From Diphasiastrum complanatum (lineage: Eukaryota; Streptophyta; Lycopodiopsida; Lycopodiales; Lycopodiaceae), in the NCBI GenBank assembly GCA_029204225.1, contig CM055111.1, positions 19,647,003-19,711,002 on the forward strand: a DNA stretch of 64,000 nt. The letters run 5' to 3'. Below the pieces are notes generated by a model. It did not search any database, was not told where the DNA came from, and was given only the letters and a program-made list of their open reading frames with translations. The position numbers and the translations under genes are program-made. Shown piece by piece: positions 24,228 through 36,633 of the stretch (its first letter is position 1; the number at the start of each line of letters is the position of its first letter).

Positions 24228-24980
24228 GTATAAACGCTGGTGTTTTTTCTTCAAAGTGCACAATACAGGATTCCAAGCTTTTGATTTCTTATCCATTTTT
24301 ATGATTCAAGCTACCAATATATGCAATTGATTAAATATGCATTAAAACCTAAGTAACCATTATCCGTTGAGCTATTATTGTGCATTGATCATACAATGAT
24401 TCCATAAGTTGTTTGCTACAATTTAAGCACCCAATTTCATTCCTCTTTGTTTTCAATTCTTTTTCTATATCAATGGTTTAGATCCATTTTAGATTTCATT
24501 TAGGAGATCCTAGAAATTGGAAATTAGTCATGTGATAATGCTCATAGGACTATAGCCTCCATTCTAACCAAGTTTCCCTTCGTCATTTGTATCAAAAATC
24601 CATATTTCATAGCAAGTTTGATAACTATTTAGTTGTATTTGTTTCTTATTACAATCATCCAATATGTTATTCCTCTTTGTTTATATGTGCTTGCAATCAA
24701 AAGGTGTTTCACCCACTTTCAAGGAGTATAATTCATCCTTGGCCTCAACATTGGCAATTTGTGCGCTAGTTGGTCTCTTAAGAATGGCTTTTGATGTTTT
24801 GGTGTTATTTGCTTTTATGGTTGTTTTGTATCAGCCATAAATGTAGTTCTCCAAATCATTTCCAACAATGACAAGCTTGAATGAACCATCCAAAAGAGGC
24901 CAACGACAGTTAATAGGTGCGAGGACCAAACAAGGAACTACTACATCTACTGCACCAACACTTTTTTTCATGTATGTGAT
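24228..24980. other. No gene seen
   Basis: AT-rich sequence without recognisable coding domains; it leads into the Harbinger remnant. It may be that transposon's 5' part. Confidence 0.35.
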
Positions 24981-24984
24981 CTAC

Positions 24985-25790
24985 TAGTCGAAGATTTGTG
25001 TAGTAATCCTTCTGCCAGTCTAAGAGATATCCTCATAAGAAGTTGGAAGTGCAAAGGAAGGTTGCAATTGCTTTACGAAGACTGGGAACTAGAGATCCTT
25101 TGTTGTCTATTGTGAGATGTTTTGGATATATGAGACAATAGTCTCAAGAATTGTCAGGACTTTTGTGAAGGCATTGGGAAAAAGATAGCACCATGATTTA
25201 ACTTGGCAAGAAGAAACTAGTGAAAATGCATTTGGCCACTTGCATGGTTTGTTGCCATGGGTTTGTGGAGCCATAGATTGCATTCGTGTCATATTCGATT
25301 GAGCTAGTATTCAAATATCCACTAATTAGTTTGACAAAATGATGACTATAGCATGGTTGTTCAAGCAATTGTGGATTCAAATATGCTGTTTCTCGACATT
25401 TTTTGCAAGGTTGCTCAGTTCATTGAATGATGCTTGCATTTTTAGCATATCAACATTTCTAGCACTTGTATAAAGTGGTCAATGGATCAACGACCCAACA
25501 GTTCAATTACAAGAACAAGAGATTACAAATTGATCTGATCGTAGATGATGTAGGTTACAACATGTCTCCTTGGATAATAATTCCATTCCAAGCACAAGTT
25601 TGGCTTATATATATTATCAGTCTGATTACAAACATTCCTCAATCAGAATGATGGCTGAACGATCATTTGGTGAGTTGAAGGGTGTTGGAGATAACTTTAT
25701 AGACGGATGATCCACATCTTGAATGAATATCCCATGTTAAGCTAGCATGTTGTTTATTGCACAATATAATGATAGATAAAAAAAGACAAT
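24985..25790 (+). pseudogene. PIF/Harbinger-type DDE transposase remnant
   Basis: Read across frames, the plus strand gives the hallmark order of plant HARBI1-like nucleases: an upstream helical region (YETIVSRIVRTFVKAL), LHGLLPWVCGAIDCIRV near 25235-25290 (family G-x-I-D-G-T-H), a degenerate L-N-D-A stretch near 25420 (family nDa..l..S), LIVDDVGYNMSPWIIIPF at about 25525-25590 (family GD.gYp..p.l.tPy), and SSIRMMAERSFGELKGV near 25640-25685 (family R..vE..fG.lK). Stops and frame changes are frequent. The first Asp (AID) and second Asp are visible and the final Glu is in the ERSFG block. No terminal inverted repeats were found. Confidence 0.7.
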
Positions 25791-25992
25791 GTGGAAGTTA
25801 GTTTCTCTAGGAGGTCACCATAATCCAACTTCTAGTCTGATAAAATCTCCATATAAGCGTGAAATCTTGAACATTTTTTATTTTACTTGGATACTAGGCT
25901 ATAAACATGTAGGGTAGCTTAGCATATCGCATGTTGTGGATCTCTTCAACTTCAAAGTTTCATTGTGGAAAGGTATCTACGACATTTATTTT

Positions 25993-26344
25993 TATGTCCA
26001 TGTCTTGTACAAGGGAATCGGAATAATTCTTGACATGGATAGCCCGTCACTCCAGTTGTATGTGATTATTAGTTATGCTACGTCATTCCGGACGTGGTCG
26101 TATCAAGTAATTATTAATCATATGAGGGCCCAGACCTATAATTGGCCATAGGAGCTCATGCATGGTGGAGACTGCTCTAATGCAAGAATAGGAGGTCACT
26201 AGCTCAATTTAGGTTGCATGGGAATAGGGGGAATATTCTCTCTCTTGGAGAGAATATAATTATTGGAAACTGGCCCATCCTCCTATTGTAAATTGTGATT
26301 CTTGAGCCAGTTTCTCCTCTCCTCTCTTGTGTTCTTCATTGTGG
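25993..26344 (+). repeat. Gypsy LTR copy, truncated, fused to integrase end
   Basis: Same family and orientation as 23209-23777. It runs from about tatgtccatgtcttg to cttcattgtgg and then stops abruptly at an integrase/chromodomain coding stretch, a join that does not occur in an intact element. 25791-25992 before it holds nothing recognised. Confidence 0.82.
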
Positions 26345-26678
26345 ACCGTTTCGGATTATAAAGAAAATTGGTTCTTTAGCTTACGAACTAGATCTTCAGA
26401 ACAAGTCTACAACTCACCATGTGTTTCATGTAAGCTGTCTAAAATTAAGTTTACATGAAGGTGACGTAGTTGGTTCAGAGGAAGATCTTACCCATTTGGA
26501 GGACTTATCGCTTAGTGTTCCTTTGGAACCTAAAAAAGTAATAAGAACCAGAGATAAACAGTTGAAAAATCGTTCTATCTCTGAGTGCTTGATCAGGTGG
26601 AAGGGACGGACTGAGGATGATGATTCGTGGGAAAGGGTCGAAAGCATAAAGAAGAATTTCCCTAGGTTTCACTTCTAG
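26345..26678 (+). pseudogene. Gypsy (chromovirus) integrase C-terminus with chromodomain
   Basis: Encodes the integrase end (GPFRIIKKIGSLAYELDL, HHVFHVSCLKLSLHEGD) and a chromodomain-like tail (KVIRTRDKQLKNRSISECL, IRWKGRTEDDDSWERV). It ends with a stop at 26676-26678 and is followed by a polypurine tract and an LTR start. This is the 3' coding end of a chromovirus-class Ty3/Gypsy element. The upstream gag, protease and reverse transcriptase are missing. Confidence 0.85.
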
Positions 26679-26693
26679 AGATAGAAGTGGTTC

Positions 26694-26739
26694 AAGGGGG
26701 GAAGAATGTTATGTCCATGTCCTGTACAAGGGAAACCCT
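26694..26739 (+). other. Polypurine tract and first bases of a Gypsy 3' LTR
   Basis: aaggggggaagaa at 26694-26706 directly precedes tgttatgtccatgtcctgta at 26707, the LTR start seen at 23209. The LTR match is lost after about 33 bp. Confidence 0.85.
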
Positions 26740-27354
26740 AAAATCTATCAACAATCTATTCGGTAAAAAAATATTTGTCATGCACAGAGATTACATGTCA
26801 AGTTATTGCCATTTGCAAGAGTGCATCTAGATTTCAGGGTGGAGCCCACAAAGAACAAGATACGTGGAAAACAACCATGCCAGAAGGAACAACCTTGAGT
26901 AGAATCTGCTTCTGCTGCTGCTCCCCAACAAGATGCCCAGTGGGCACCATCATCAATGCAAAGCTTTTTTTCACCGCTACAACTGATGCTGAACCTAGTG
27001 CTAAAAAACGAAACAGTTGATACGTTCCTCTTGCTTGAGACCGTCATGGCAAGCCACACTTTGGCTTATGGCTCAAAGTGGTTGTTGCATGGCAAGGCAA
27101 GGCAAGGCAACATTGGAGCAACAAGGGAACCCCTCCATGCTAAAGTCCATTACAATTTAGGGGTACCCTCCCTTTAGAAGGCCCATCCATGGCATCTTCA
27201 TTCCGGCTCCTTGTCTTATCAAATCCACCGCCTCTCCGTGAATCTGCCATTTGCTTCTAAGGAAAGAAAGGATTCCGATCCATCTCTATGAAAGAGCAAC
27301 GAGCTGATGAATCCGTCGACGTCCAAAATGCTGTTTCTGTGATAAATTTGAGCA
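26740..27354 (+). promoter_or_regulatory. Upstream region and 5' UTR of the GT77 gene, with overlapping upstream ORF
   Basis: No TATA box stands out. An ATG at 27288 opens a frame that runs past the proposed start at 27355 in another frame and cannot splice in frame to exon 2. If the transcript begins upstream of 27288, it would be an overlapping upstream ORF that lowers translation. A ggcaa repeat lies at 27090-27110. Confidence 0.35.
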
Positions 27355-30300
27355 ATGGCAATCAGATCTCGTCAGCGATTGTCTCGCTTCTCTTCGAAGG
27401 TCGGTCTGTCTGTCCTCCTGTCCAATTTCTGTTTCAACGATTTGGCTCTCGATCAAGAGCTCCGTGGTGTCAGCTCTCCATGGCATTGAACTTGAATGCT
27501 TATCTAGATCTATGATTTGAATGCACTTGGTTATGTTTTGAAGAGGCAAATGGTAAAGGATAGCGTTGAGTTTAATTTGAGTAGTTTTTAAGAACTCTTG
27601 TCTCATATTTTTTGCTGTCTTATTAGTTCAATGCCATTTGGTGACTGACAGGAGCAGGTGTTCGCTTTCGTTCACTCTTTGATTTACATCAGTATTTCAA
27701 ATTATTGCTAGCCGTTGAATGCATTCCAATGCCAAACACTCTTGTGTGTCTGTGCTTCTATAAGAAATGCTGTTGCTTTTACTAACTGCCAAATGCCTGT
27801 TGAAGAACAAGAACTTAAATTACAGTATATCCGGAGTGAGGCCTGCAAGGCTTTCTGGAGTGAGGTTCTTCGGTTTCACTTTAGAATGCTTGCTTGGATC
27901 TCATTTAGCGAAGTGACACAGAATTGAAGGGAAAATTTAAAAGAGAAGTGGAGGAATGAGATCCCGTGAATAAAAAAACCTACTCATGGTAGTTGGCTCA
28001 ACCACAAACGATGGCTAGAAAGAATGAATATAGGAGCGGTTCTTACTTAGGTCCTTCCGCCAAGAGTTCTATATTAATAAATAAAATGTTACAACAAATT
28101 TGTTTTTCTTCTTTGTTATATTGAAGATGAAATGACCCAATACACCATCTTTAAGGCTAAGAAATTTTTTGAGGCTTGGAGTTTCTTGCAAAATCTATCA
28201 AAGAAGACTGTGTTTTGTTGATACAAAAGTTTGTCTTTCCTTGCTATTTAGCAAAGATCATTGTATGCTCAAGACTTTGGAGATGGGAAAAAGAGTCTTT
28301 GAGGAAGAAAATGATGACAAATACTAAGCTCATACCATACATGTGCAAAGTTGATCTTTTCCGTTTATGATTTAAAGCAACTGACACATTTGCATTGGAT
28401 TGCAAACTTTAAAGATTCATTTGCTGCATTTTTGCAAACTCATTGCAAACTTCAACATTTATTGTAGGAACATTTGCATGAATATGAGACATTTGCCAAC
28501 TATGTGAAAGAAGTTTTGATGGTAATTTGCTTATATTGTTTGATGCTTTGAGGCGTATTGTGAAGCTAGTCTGTACAAGAAACTACCCACATTTTGCTGA
28601 TTTTGCATCCAGCCTCTTCCTGTCATCCTTGGGAACATGGGCATATGCCGTACAACCTGACACTCACAAGCGCCCATCTTGGGCTTAATGCCTCTTTTGG
28701 AGTCTTGTCTTCCACAACTTTAGTTGGACTTCTATTCAACAAGACTTGGGCAACCCCTTTGCCTTGAGCATGCAGTTTCAGAGTCCAGAATAGTTCGGTT
28801 CTTTCTCTTGGCTATGCCATTTTACTGAGGGGTATGGGGAGTTGTAAGCTGCCTTTTGATTCAATTAGCCTTGCAAAATTCCACAAATTCCATCTAATGT
28901 ACTCTCCACCACCATTTGACCTGAGCATCTTTATCTTGTGTCTTGATTTCTTTTCTACCAAAGCTTTGAATTGCACAAAGTACTTGAATGCTTTAGATTT
29001 TTGTTTCAAGAAATAAATCCAAATCTTGCGTGAGAAGTCATTAATAAAGGTCGCAAAGTGATATGCCCCCCCTGTAGATCTGGTTTGGGTTGGCCCGCAC
29101 AAATCTGAATGTACCAATTCAAGTATACCTTTTGCCTTGGTGGTGCTTTCCTTGGGAAACTTTTGTCTTTGCTACTTTCCCATAGCGCAAGCCTCACACA
29201 CTGAAGAGCTTGGCTTAATGACTAGAAGCCCCTCCACCATATGATGCTGGTTCAACACCTGCATACTTTGGTAGCCAAGATGTCCACACCTCTCGTGCCA
29301 CAACCTATCCAATCACCTCCTCACGACGTTCTACACTCAAAAGCAAAGTGTCCATATTTACCACAGTAATTGCAATTCCCCTTCCTTTGAGGTGTAGAAG
29401 AGGTAGTAGAGGAGGATTGTGCTTCTGACATTTGCAAGTTCTCCATTCCTTGCTCAAGTGCTTGTGGTGCTCCTTTGTTTTTTGCCTTTACCTTTCTTTT
29501 TGTCCTTGGCTGAATTCTGCTTCTTCTTAGAAGCAAAGGCATGCTCTTGGAAATTCTCCCTCCTGGAGAGATTAACTCTCCTCATCTCCTCATGCAACAA
29601 GAGACCATATACCTCTTCATAGGTAGGAATTTTGTCCCTCACAGATATCATCATAACAAAGTTCTGATAAGCATATGACAAGCTATTTAGAACTATTAGC
29701 ACCAAGTCTTTGTCAGCAATAGCCTCTCCAAGTACAGAAAGTTGATATCTAAGATCCTGGATCTTAGTAAGATGGTCTGTGACTGTCTCCCTTGCCTCCA
29801 TCGTGAGAATATACAACTTGTTCTTCAAATAAAGAAGTCTAGCTGTATTTGTTTCATACAATGCACAAAGAATGTGCCATGCATCTCTAGGCCCTTTGGA
29901 TGACCTGATTAGAGGAATAACGTTATCCCTTACAGACATATTGATGATTATGTGTGCCTTTTTCTCTCTCTTGATATAGTCCTTGAGCTTAGGTTTTGAT
30001 GTTGGAACAGGCTCCTCACTTGTCACAAGCTTCCAACGTTCTTTATCTTCCAGAATGTTCTTGATCTTGAATTTCCAGACACTCAAATTAGTGCCATCAA
30101 GCCTGCTGGCTTCACTCAGCATGCTCTTTGCAAGACTAGTCATAATTGGATAGAAATGATGCATAGAAGGTCAATTGGGGTCTTCCTCCAACTAGATTAT
30201 GCAGCCACTTGCTCAATAACCCTTAGCTTCTGGATTTGAAACTATCCCCCTGTATGGCTGTCTTAGCCCTTGTCCAAGATCCACTCAGCACTTGCACTGA

Positions 30301-33300
30301 AGTCCCCACTGTAGAGATCGCCCTCCTACAGCCCTGGCTGGTCCAAATAGGTGCTGAAAGTTGTCCCAAAATAGAAAAATTTGGGTCAAAATACTCCCCT
30401 TGCAAATAGTACTCCAACGGTCCAGACAATATGGAAATCTGGTGCTCCTACAGCGTTTTGGGAAACTTTAATTGGGTTTCCCGGAACGTGGGCATCAATT
30501 GTGGTTTGAAAATGCTAAGAGCCATGTTAACATGCTTTGATTCCTTACAATAGGTGTGGAGTGCAACTTACAGGATATACATTTCTATTTATGAAGCTTT
30601 TTTGTAACTGAGTTTGAACTTTGAACACTGATGTGATTTTTTTGTTGGCTACCTCATTGTCAGTATAAATATAATTTAATATTTAGCATCTTTTGCTTCA
30701 GTTTTGCTGTGAATTTAGGTAAAGCATATGATGTGCTATTATTTATGATGATCTTTTTTGCAATGTAGGTGGCTCTAGTGGCAGTATGGGTTGCTGGCAT
30801 GTTGTTAATTAGCATGTCACCTTTTGCACTAAATCTACTTCCCAGTTCCCCAGAGTGGCAGGTTGAAAAGAAAGCAAGACCAATGACAATCACTATTTAC
30901 ACTGCTCCAGCTCCATTTGAGGGAAGGCAAGGCCAGAGGCAAATGCTCGCAATATATTCATGGCTGCAACTAAACCCTCGCCCAAGTGTGGTTTTACTGG
31001 GTCAGGATGCATCATTATCAAAATTTGCGGAGCCTTTGGCACCATTTGTAAGAGTTGATACAGAAATTGATTTTACGTAAGTGGAGAAAATCAGGTTCGC
31101 AACGGCTTTGTAATATTCTGATAGCCCATCTCTTGTACCAAGACTCATTTTTATCTTGCTTGTACAATTTTGCGAGTTGATTTTTAGTTCTACATTTAAT
31201 GTGAATCTGTAACAATCTGCTTCAGGAAAGACATTGAGTTCATGGTTAGTTTTGTAATATTTTCAAGGCTATAGAACCTAATGATGAATATTGTGCCATT
31301 ATTTTTTGCAGGCTTTAGTTCAGGTTAATTGAATCTTTCCTGTTTTGGGATGGATTTGATTTGCAATTTGTCTTTTGGCTGTTGTAGTACATCATTGGTG
31401 CCTCTATTTTGCATTTGACTGTTTTTTCATATACATTGTTTCAATGAACTTATGAAACCACGAATTCTACAAATGGAGAGAGAAATTTTTAATTTATCTC
31501 GTAGGTTTTGGTTATGATCAACATTTGGTGGAAAGCTGAAATTTTCATAGAATTTTGTCTGCATGATTCATCCCCAAAATTTGTCCTTTTAGCCGTAGGC
31601 TGACATATTTGTAGACATGTCCATCATAACTGGTATTCATGATGAAGGTCGACCTACACCTGGTCATTCATTTACTTGAAACAATTCAGATGTCAGTGAT
31701 TATTAGTTATTATTCGAATAGCAATGAAAGACTCTGATAATTTGACCAGGTCTAAAAGCCTGATACCTTTTAGCTTTCAAATAGGTTTTCTGCCTGTCAT
31801 ATTGAACAACTGCTACCCAGTAGTCGACAATCGTTAGTATCCCTGCATGTAAGGAACGCTTGACTTGATATGAATATGCAGGTTCCTGGGGGCACACATG
31901 TTTCATACTATGGTGGGTAGGGCACGTGCGTCTACATCAGATATTGCTGTGCTCATAGAGCCAGATCTAATCCTCTTTCCTGATTTCATAGATGTACTCG
32001 GATATTCACATCTTATTCAAGACGATTGGCTTCTTGTTGCAATGTCTCGCAATGTTCCTTCTTTTCCATTTCATCAGCAGCTACCTGAAGGACCTTGGTT
32101 GATCAAAAGTAACAATGTGGTTGAAACTGAGGAGGTATGCAAGTTCGTCTCTATTTTTCTCTTTGGAAGCTTTAACTGCACGAGCTTCAGATATTTATGC
32201 TATCATTGACAAGGATTGAACACTTTGAAATTGATTTGTACTTTTTTGGAGTTTTGGGGTGGCTATTGTTTATATGTTCCTGTGTAGAACTTAATGACAT
32301 ACTTAATTTGGTTTGTTATGCCTAAGTGTGCAAAGAAGAAGAAAGATTTCAGACTAATCAATAACAAACTTAATAGTTGAGGCTTTCTAGCTTAAATTTG
32401 TATTGGATAATCATGAGGATTAATTGACAAGATAACAAAAACTGTCTATGGAATCTGCCCTGGGTTTAGGTGCATGCTTATGTCAGCCAACATGGCCAAT
32501 GGACTGCTTGTAAGGGTGGGCAACTATGGGCCTGGAATACTGGAAAAGTACCTCTCCATGCAGGAGTTATGCCTCCCTTTGTTTATGAACAAGGTCAACA
32601 CAATGAATGGCTTTTAAATGAAGCATTGACATCAGGCTACCGATTTGTTTTTGATGCAACTGAGGCATTTTCTCTTATATATCCCCAGGATATACCAAAA
32701 ACTGTACAAGTCACTCAAACAGAAGAGGTAGATAAATATGAATACCAGGAATGGGGATTTGCAGTGAATGCCCATCTTGCCAGGCACTATGGCTCATATT
32801 TTTTTCGCCCAGCCAATTTTTCGAACCTGCCTGTTAAACTTTTCAAGTGTGGTGGTCCAAAATCAAAAAAGTTTTGCTTTTGGGATCACTTCAAGCACTT
32901 AAGCTACTGTTTTCCACCTGAGTTATTGTTAATTGCAGAAGGCCAAGGCGCTGGGTTTGCTGGGATGCAAGCTGCTGAAGATTCATATATTACAAGCTTC
33001 AGAAGATATGTTCTAGGAAAAACATGGAAATATTTCCCCATACAACCACATCTTCTTGGAGCTAGAAGAAACTTACCTTTTTGGAAAAATTTTGTTTCTG
33101 GCTTTCGAATGAGCTCAAATAGAAGATCAACATGCCTTCAAGACAATTTCACAGTTGGAGCAGAATTGGACTGTCCTGTTTCCAGAGTGAAGGAGCCTCT
33201 ACCATTGAACTCCCACTTGGCCTCACCGTTCTCACTTGAGTCACTTCTGTCAAGGGTTGCTAATTCAGATAAAGTAGTAGTGCTTGCTGTTGTTGGCAAC

Positions 33301-34735
33301 AGCTATCGAGATATGCTTATGAGTTGGGTGTGCAGGCTGAAGTGGCTCAAATTAAGTAATCTTATTCTCTCAGCAGTCGATGATGATATCTATGAGTTTG
33401 CCATCTTGCAGGTATGATATGTATCTAGTTTATGAATCTCGTTTGTAGGATTTGGAACTGGAAAAAAACACCATGGTTTCTGCATTCTTTGCTGCCACCT
33501 TTCTCTTCCTGGGATTTGTCATAGCAATAACAACCACAGTATCTTTCTATAATTTATCGGCTCATATTTTGAACGATGTGTGGAGACTCAAATTTATAAT
33601 GCATGCACATTAAACTTGTTTGTAAATCCGATCATGTAGACCTGGCCATGCTTATTTGCTTGTTTATGAGGTAGATTTTGCCAATTGTTCTGAATAAGCA
33701 AGACACAAGTAGACACTAAAGCTAGTTAAATTTATTCTCTATTTCCAAACGTATCACTAGGATGTGATTTTTGAGTTGGTTTTGGCAGGGATTGCCTGTC
33801 TTTAAGAGTGGCCCTTCCATGAATTTGAGTTTCAATGACTGTCACTTTGGAACAGAATGCTTTCAAACGGTCACTAAGGTGAAGTCAAGGACGGTTTTGC
33901 AAATATTGCAGCTTGGATACCATGTTCTTCTTAGTGATGTGGATGTCTATTGGTTCAAGGATCCGACTAGAGAACTAATGTCATTCGGTCCAGGGACACT
34001 TGTTGCTCAAACAGATGAATATAATCTGACAGGTGTGAGACTTCAAACTCTGCCTTTACTTAAGAAGTTGCAAACAACTTAGGTTGAAGGCAAGGCTTTT
34101 TTGTTTTTCGGGTAGGACATCTCTTGTATTATTTGTAGGTACAACCTGGCATGAATCTGCCTGTTGATTTATTTGGTCTGTAGCATTATATGGCCTTATT
34201 TTGTTCGGCTCCTCTTGGTTTTCATCTGAGAACTTTCAAGAAATGATGATCACTAAAGTACTGGCTGTCAACTACTTGCTTGAATGCAGAGGCTTTGAAT
34301 GTACCTCGACGGTTGAATTCGGGATTTTACTTTGCATGGTCGAACAATGCAACCATTGCAGCATTCGAAAGGATTGTTAAACATGCAGCAACAAGTCACA
34401 TGTCAGAGCAGCCAAGCTTTTACGACGTGCTATGCGGAGTAGGAGGAAAGTATCGTGTTGGTACCACCTTGTGTGTGGAACCTTTAACAAATCTTACAGT
34501 GCATTTCTTGGATAGAGAAAAGTACCCCAATGGGGCATATAAGACCCTCTGGGAGAATGAAAATGTGGCAGAAGTTTGTAAGCGGCAAGGCTGTGTCATT
34601 TTACATAACAATTGGATCAGTGGTAGAAAAAAGAAGTTGGCAAGACAAATAGCTTCTGGACTTTGGGATTATGATGATAGAGGGCGTATGTGCGTAAAAA
34701 GTTGGCATTCATCTGGCCAAATTCATCTATTTTGA
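27355..34735 (+). CDS. RAY1-like GT77 glycosyltransferase (putative arabinosyltransferase), six exons
   Basis: Proposed exons are 27355-27399, 30769-31076, 31882-32134, 32470-33411, 33789-34032 and 34290-34735, all with GT..AG introns and matching phases, giving 745 residues. Exon 1 encodes a short basic tail (MAIRSRQRLSRF). Exon 2 opens with one membrane helix (residues ~16-39), the layout of a type II Golgi enzyme. Residues ~50-515 match the extra N-terminal half of the RAY1 branch (TIYTAPAPFEGRQGQRQ, FLGAHMFHTMV, PLHAGVMPPFVYEQG). The nucleotide-diphospho-sugar transferase domain follows, with the DxD motif in LLSDVDVYWF (Asp566/Asp568), then RRLNSGFYFAWS, EQPSFYDVLCG and ILHNNWISGR. Arabidopsis RAY1 is linked to arabinofuranose addition on arabinogalactan; substrate here is inference. 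The start at 27355 was chosen because its frame and donor alone join exon 2 openly. Confidence 0.9.
28570..30480 (-). mobile_element. Antisense Copia fragment in intron 1 of the GT77 gene
   Basis: Gag starts near 30164 (SEASRLDGTNLSVWKFKIKN; 29454-30164) and ends with a zinc knuckle CNYCGKYGHFAFEC (about 29330-29400). The protease is missing: the next recognisable block is the pre-integrase motif (WHERCGHLGYQSM, ~29270) and integrase (29200-28812) with HSDLCGP, FINDFSRKIWIYFL and RSNGGGEY, where the second catalytic Asp of RSDNGGEY is lost. Remnants of the integrase end reach about 28570. Reverse transcriptase, RNase H and LTRs are not seen. 30170-30480 is probably its leader. The remaining intron sequence (27400-28570, 30481-30768) is unremarkable. 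Confidence 0.85.
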
Positions 34736-35515
34736 GGATGAGTGATCTCATTCAATTTCAAGTTCTATTCTATGGTATTATTGGAGTTGTTTGACAGGTG
34801 ATCTGTCTGTGCAAAACAGCTCAGCTATAGTGGTGTTCTCCAGACATAACATCTTCATGGTAGGTGCAAATATGTACATACTACATACTCAGTCTACGAC
34901 ATACTGACAATATCAAGCAGCCTCTGCACAAATATTGGAATTTGCATTTCTAAAAAGCTTCAAACGACTTTACATCCAGGAGATATGTCCTATATGGGAT
35001 ACGCAACAGTACTGATCATTCTTTAGTTAGCTGGTTAGAATAAATGGTAGATTCCATTCGATTTGTAGTTCTGGGGACTAGTCACACATCTCGACTAGGA
35101 AACAGACCATGAGAATCGCTTTTGAATTTTATTCCAGAAAAAGCCGAGCTTGATTTAGAAAATGATTGATATTTAGAGATAGTGCATTCATAGAAAATCA
35201 TCTGTTATTTTGGCTCCTGCTTTCCGAGGGTCTATCATAGGCATTCATGTGCTTCAATCCATTCAATGCTGAAGATATAATCTAAATGAAGAAAAGGTTT
35301 TCTAAGCATTGCATACTTCTCACCGAGGTTGTATATTTTAGCCCCATAAGGCACTAGTTTTGTCTTTGTTTGACTTACATCAAGATTCAAAAGTCTGATG
35401 GGCTTAGCATGCGGATATAGTTTCTTGCTTCCATGTATATAGTAGCGGCAGAAATGTTGCATGCTACAGGATGTATAGGTCAAGCCACATTTCTTAGTGT
35501 GTAATATTTTTCCCG
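34736..35515. other. 3' flank of the GT77 gene; no further gene
   Basis: AT-rich DNA, presumably 3' UTR for the first few hundred bases. No clear AATAAA signal was singled out, and the open frame at 35235-35483 has no recognisable content. Confidence 0.45.
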
Positions 35516-35519
35516 CTAG

Positions 35520-35868
35520 TATACGTAATGGCCAACGAAAAATGAAGTGAAACAGAGTTGTTCTCTTTCACCTACTCTATTTGGGAATTACATTAATGAG
35601 CTTGAGGAGGTTGTTGGCCGTGGTGGTGGTATGGGTTGTAGCTTTGGAGATATATTGATTGTCATATTATTATATGTTGATGATGTAGCTCTATTATTAT
35701 TGACTAGAGATGGGCTTTAAAGACATCTAGACAATGTGCATGTTTTTTGCACTAGATGGAGATTGTAAGTGAACATTTCGAAGACCAAAATCATGGTCTT
35801 CAATACTTCACGGGCCTTTATTCAAAGACATGAGCTTATCTTTGATGATCAGCCTCTAGAGGTGGTTT

Positions 35869-35870
<2 letters not shown>
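35520..35870 (+). pseudogene. LINE (non-LTR) reverse transcriptase fragment
   Basis: The plus strand encodes KQSCSLSPTLFGNYINELEE followed by ILLYVDDVALLLLTRDGL, then a stop, then LDNVHVFCTRWRL, VNISKTKIMVFNTS and so on. This is the palm and following segment of a plant LINE-class reverse transcriptase, with the YxDD box intact but at least two stops. Endonuclease and RNase H parts are absent, consistent with an old truncated fragment. Confidence 0.85.
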
Positions 35871-35905
<35 letters not shown>

Positions 35906-36235
35906 AGATGGTGGGTAAATCTTTCTCAAGCCCTTAGCTACTACTTATGTACAGTTTTCTTATACTTTCAAGCTAATACATATATAGTGTTTGGTGAGCA
36001 ATCATGTTCTTGTCCTATTCTGAAAGTGCTTGATGGTGTGCTTATGTGATTGAATCAATCAGTGTTTGCATTTTTTATGAATTGACACACACACACACAC
36101 ACACACACACAATATATATATATATAGTGTGTGTGTGTGTGTGTGTATTGCGGTCGCCAAGTAAAGATCTCCTTAGATATATATTGTGTGTGTGTGTGTG
36201 TTGCGGTCGCCAAGTAAAGATCTCCTTAGATCTTG
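35871..36235. repeat. CT, AC and GT microsatellites with a duplicated 35-bp flank
   Basis: A CT tract lies at about 35875-35900, AC/AT/GT tracts at 36084-36146 and a GT tract at 36185-36200. The segment ttgcggtcgccaagtaaaga.. (through ctccttagat) occurs twice (about 36147 and 36201), each after a GT tract, so the GT tract and flank were duplicated together. The flank is the LTR edge of the next element. Confidence 0.85.
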
Positions 36236-36633
36236 TTACATGCAACCAAAAGGACACCTATGGGGCAAAACCACCCAACCAGTATGAAAAGGGTAATTAA
36301 AGCCCCTAACCAGTTCACCCCCAAGGCAAGTGACTGAATGCAAGAGAGGAAAAGATCTTGGCTTCTAGAAATAGAATTGTGAGTGAGTAGGTGGGGGAGT
36401 TCCTACAAGATAAATACTCCTCAAAAGTTAAGGAATATTTTTTCTAGGATTCTCTATTTCAATTTAAAAGCATTTGATCTCCTATTCTTGCACCAAAAGT
36501 TGTCAATTACCGTGGAAAAGCTCCATAGGTCCAATTAGAGTACTTGGGTCCTCACAAGGTTATTAATTACATTGACTATCCAGGTCAAGAATTATTCTGA
36601 ATCCCACATTCTGGACATGGACGTAACAACCTC
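36201..36633 (-). repeat. Gypsy LTR, minus orientation
   Basis: Diverged copy of the 23793-24227 arm (ttacatgcaaccaaaaggac.., gggtcctcac.., ggacatggacgtaaca). On the element strand it follows the chromodomain remnant at 36640-37030, with a purine tract between (plus cctccccccttga), which is the proper 3' end order. It lacks a long CT tract. Confidence 0.8.

Noticed and set aside
27288-27515. Alternative start for the GT77 gene at 27288
   Set aside because: Splicing at the 27399/27400 donor puts exon 2 out of frame with an immediate stop; the ATG at 27355 keeps phase.
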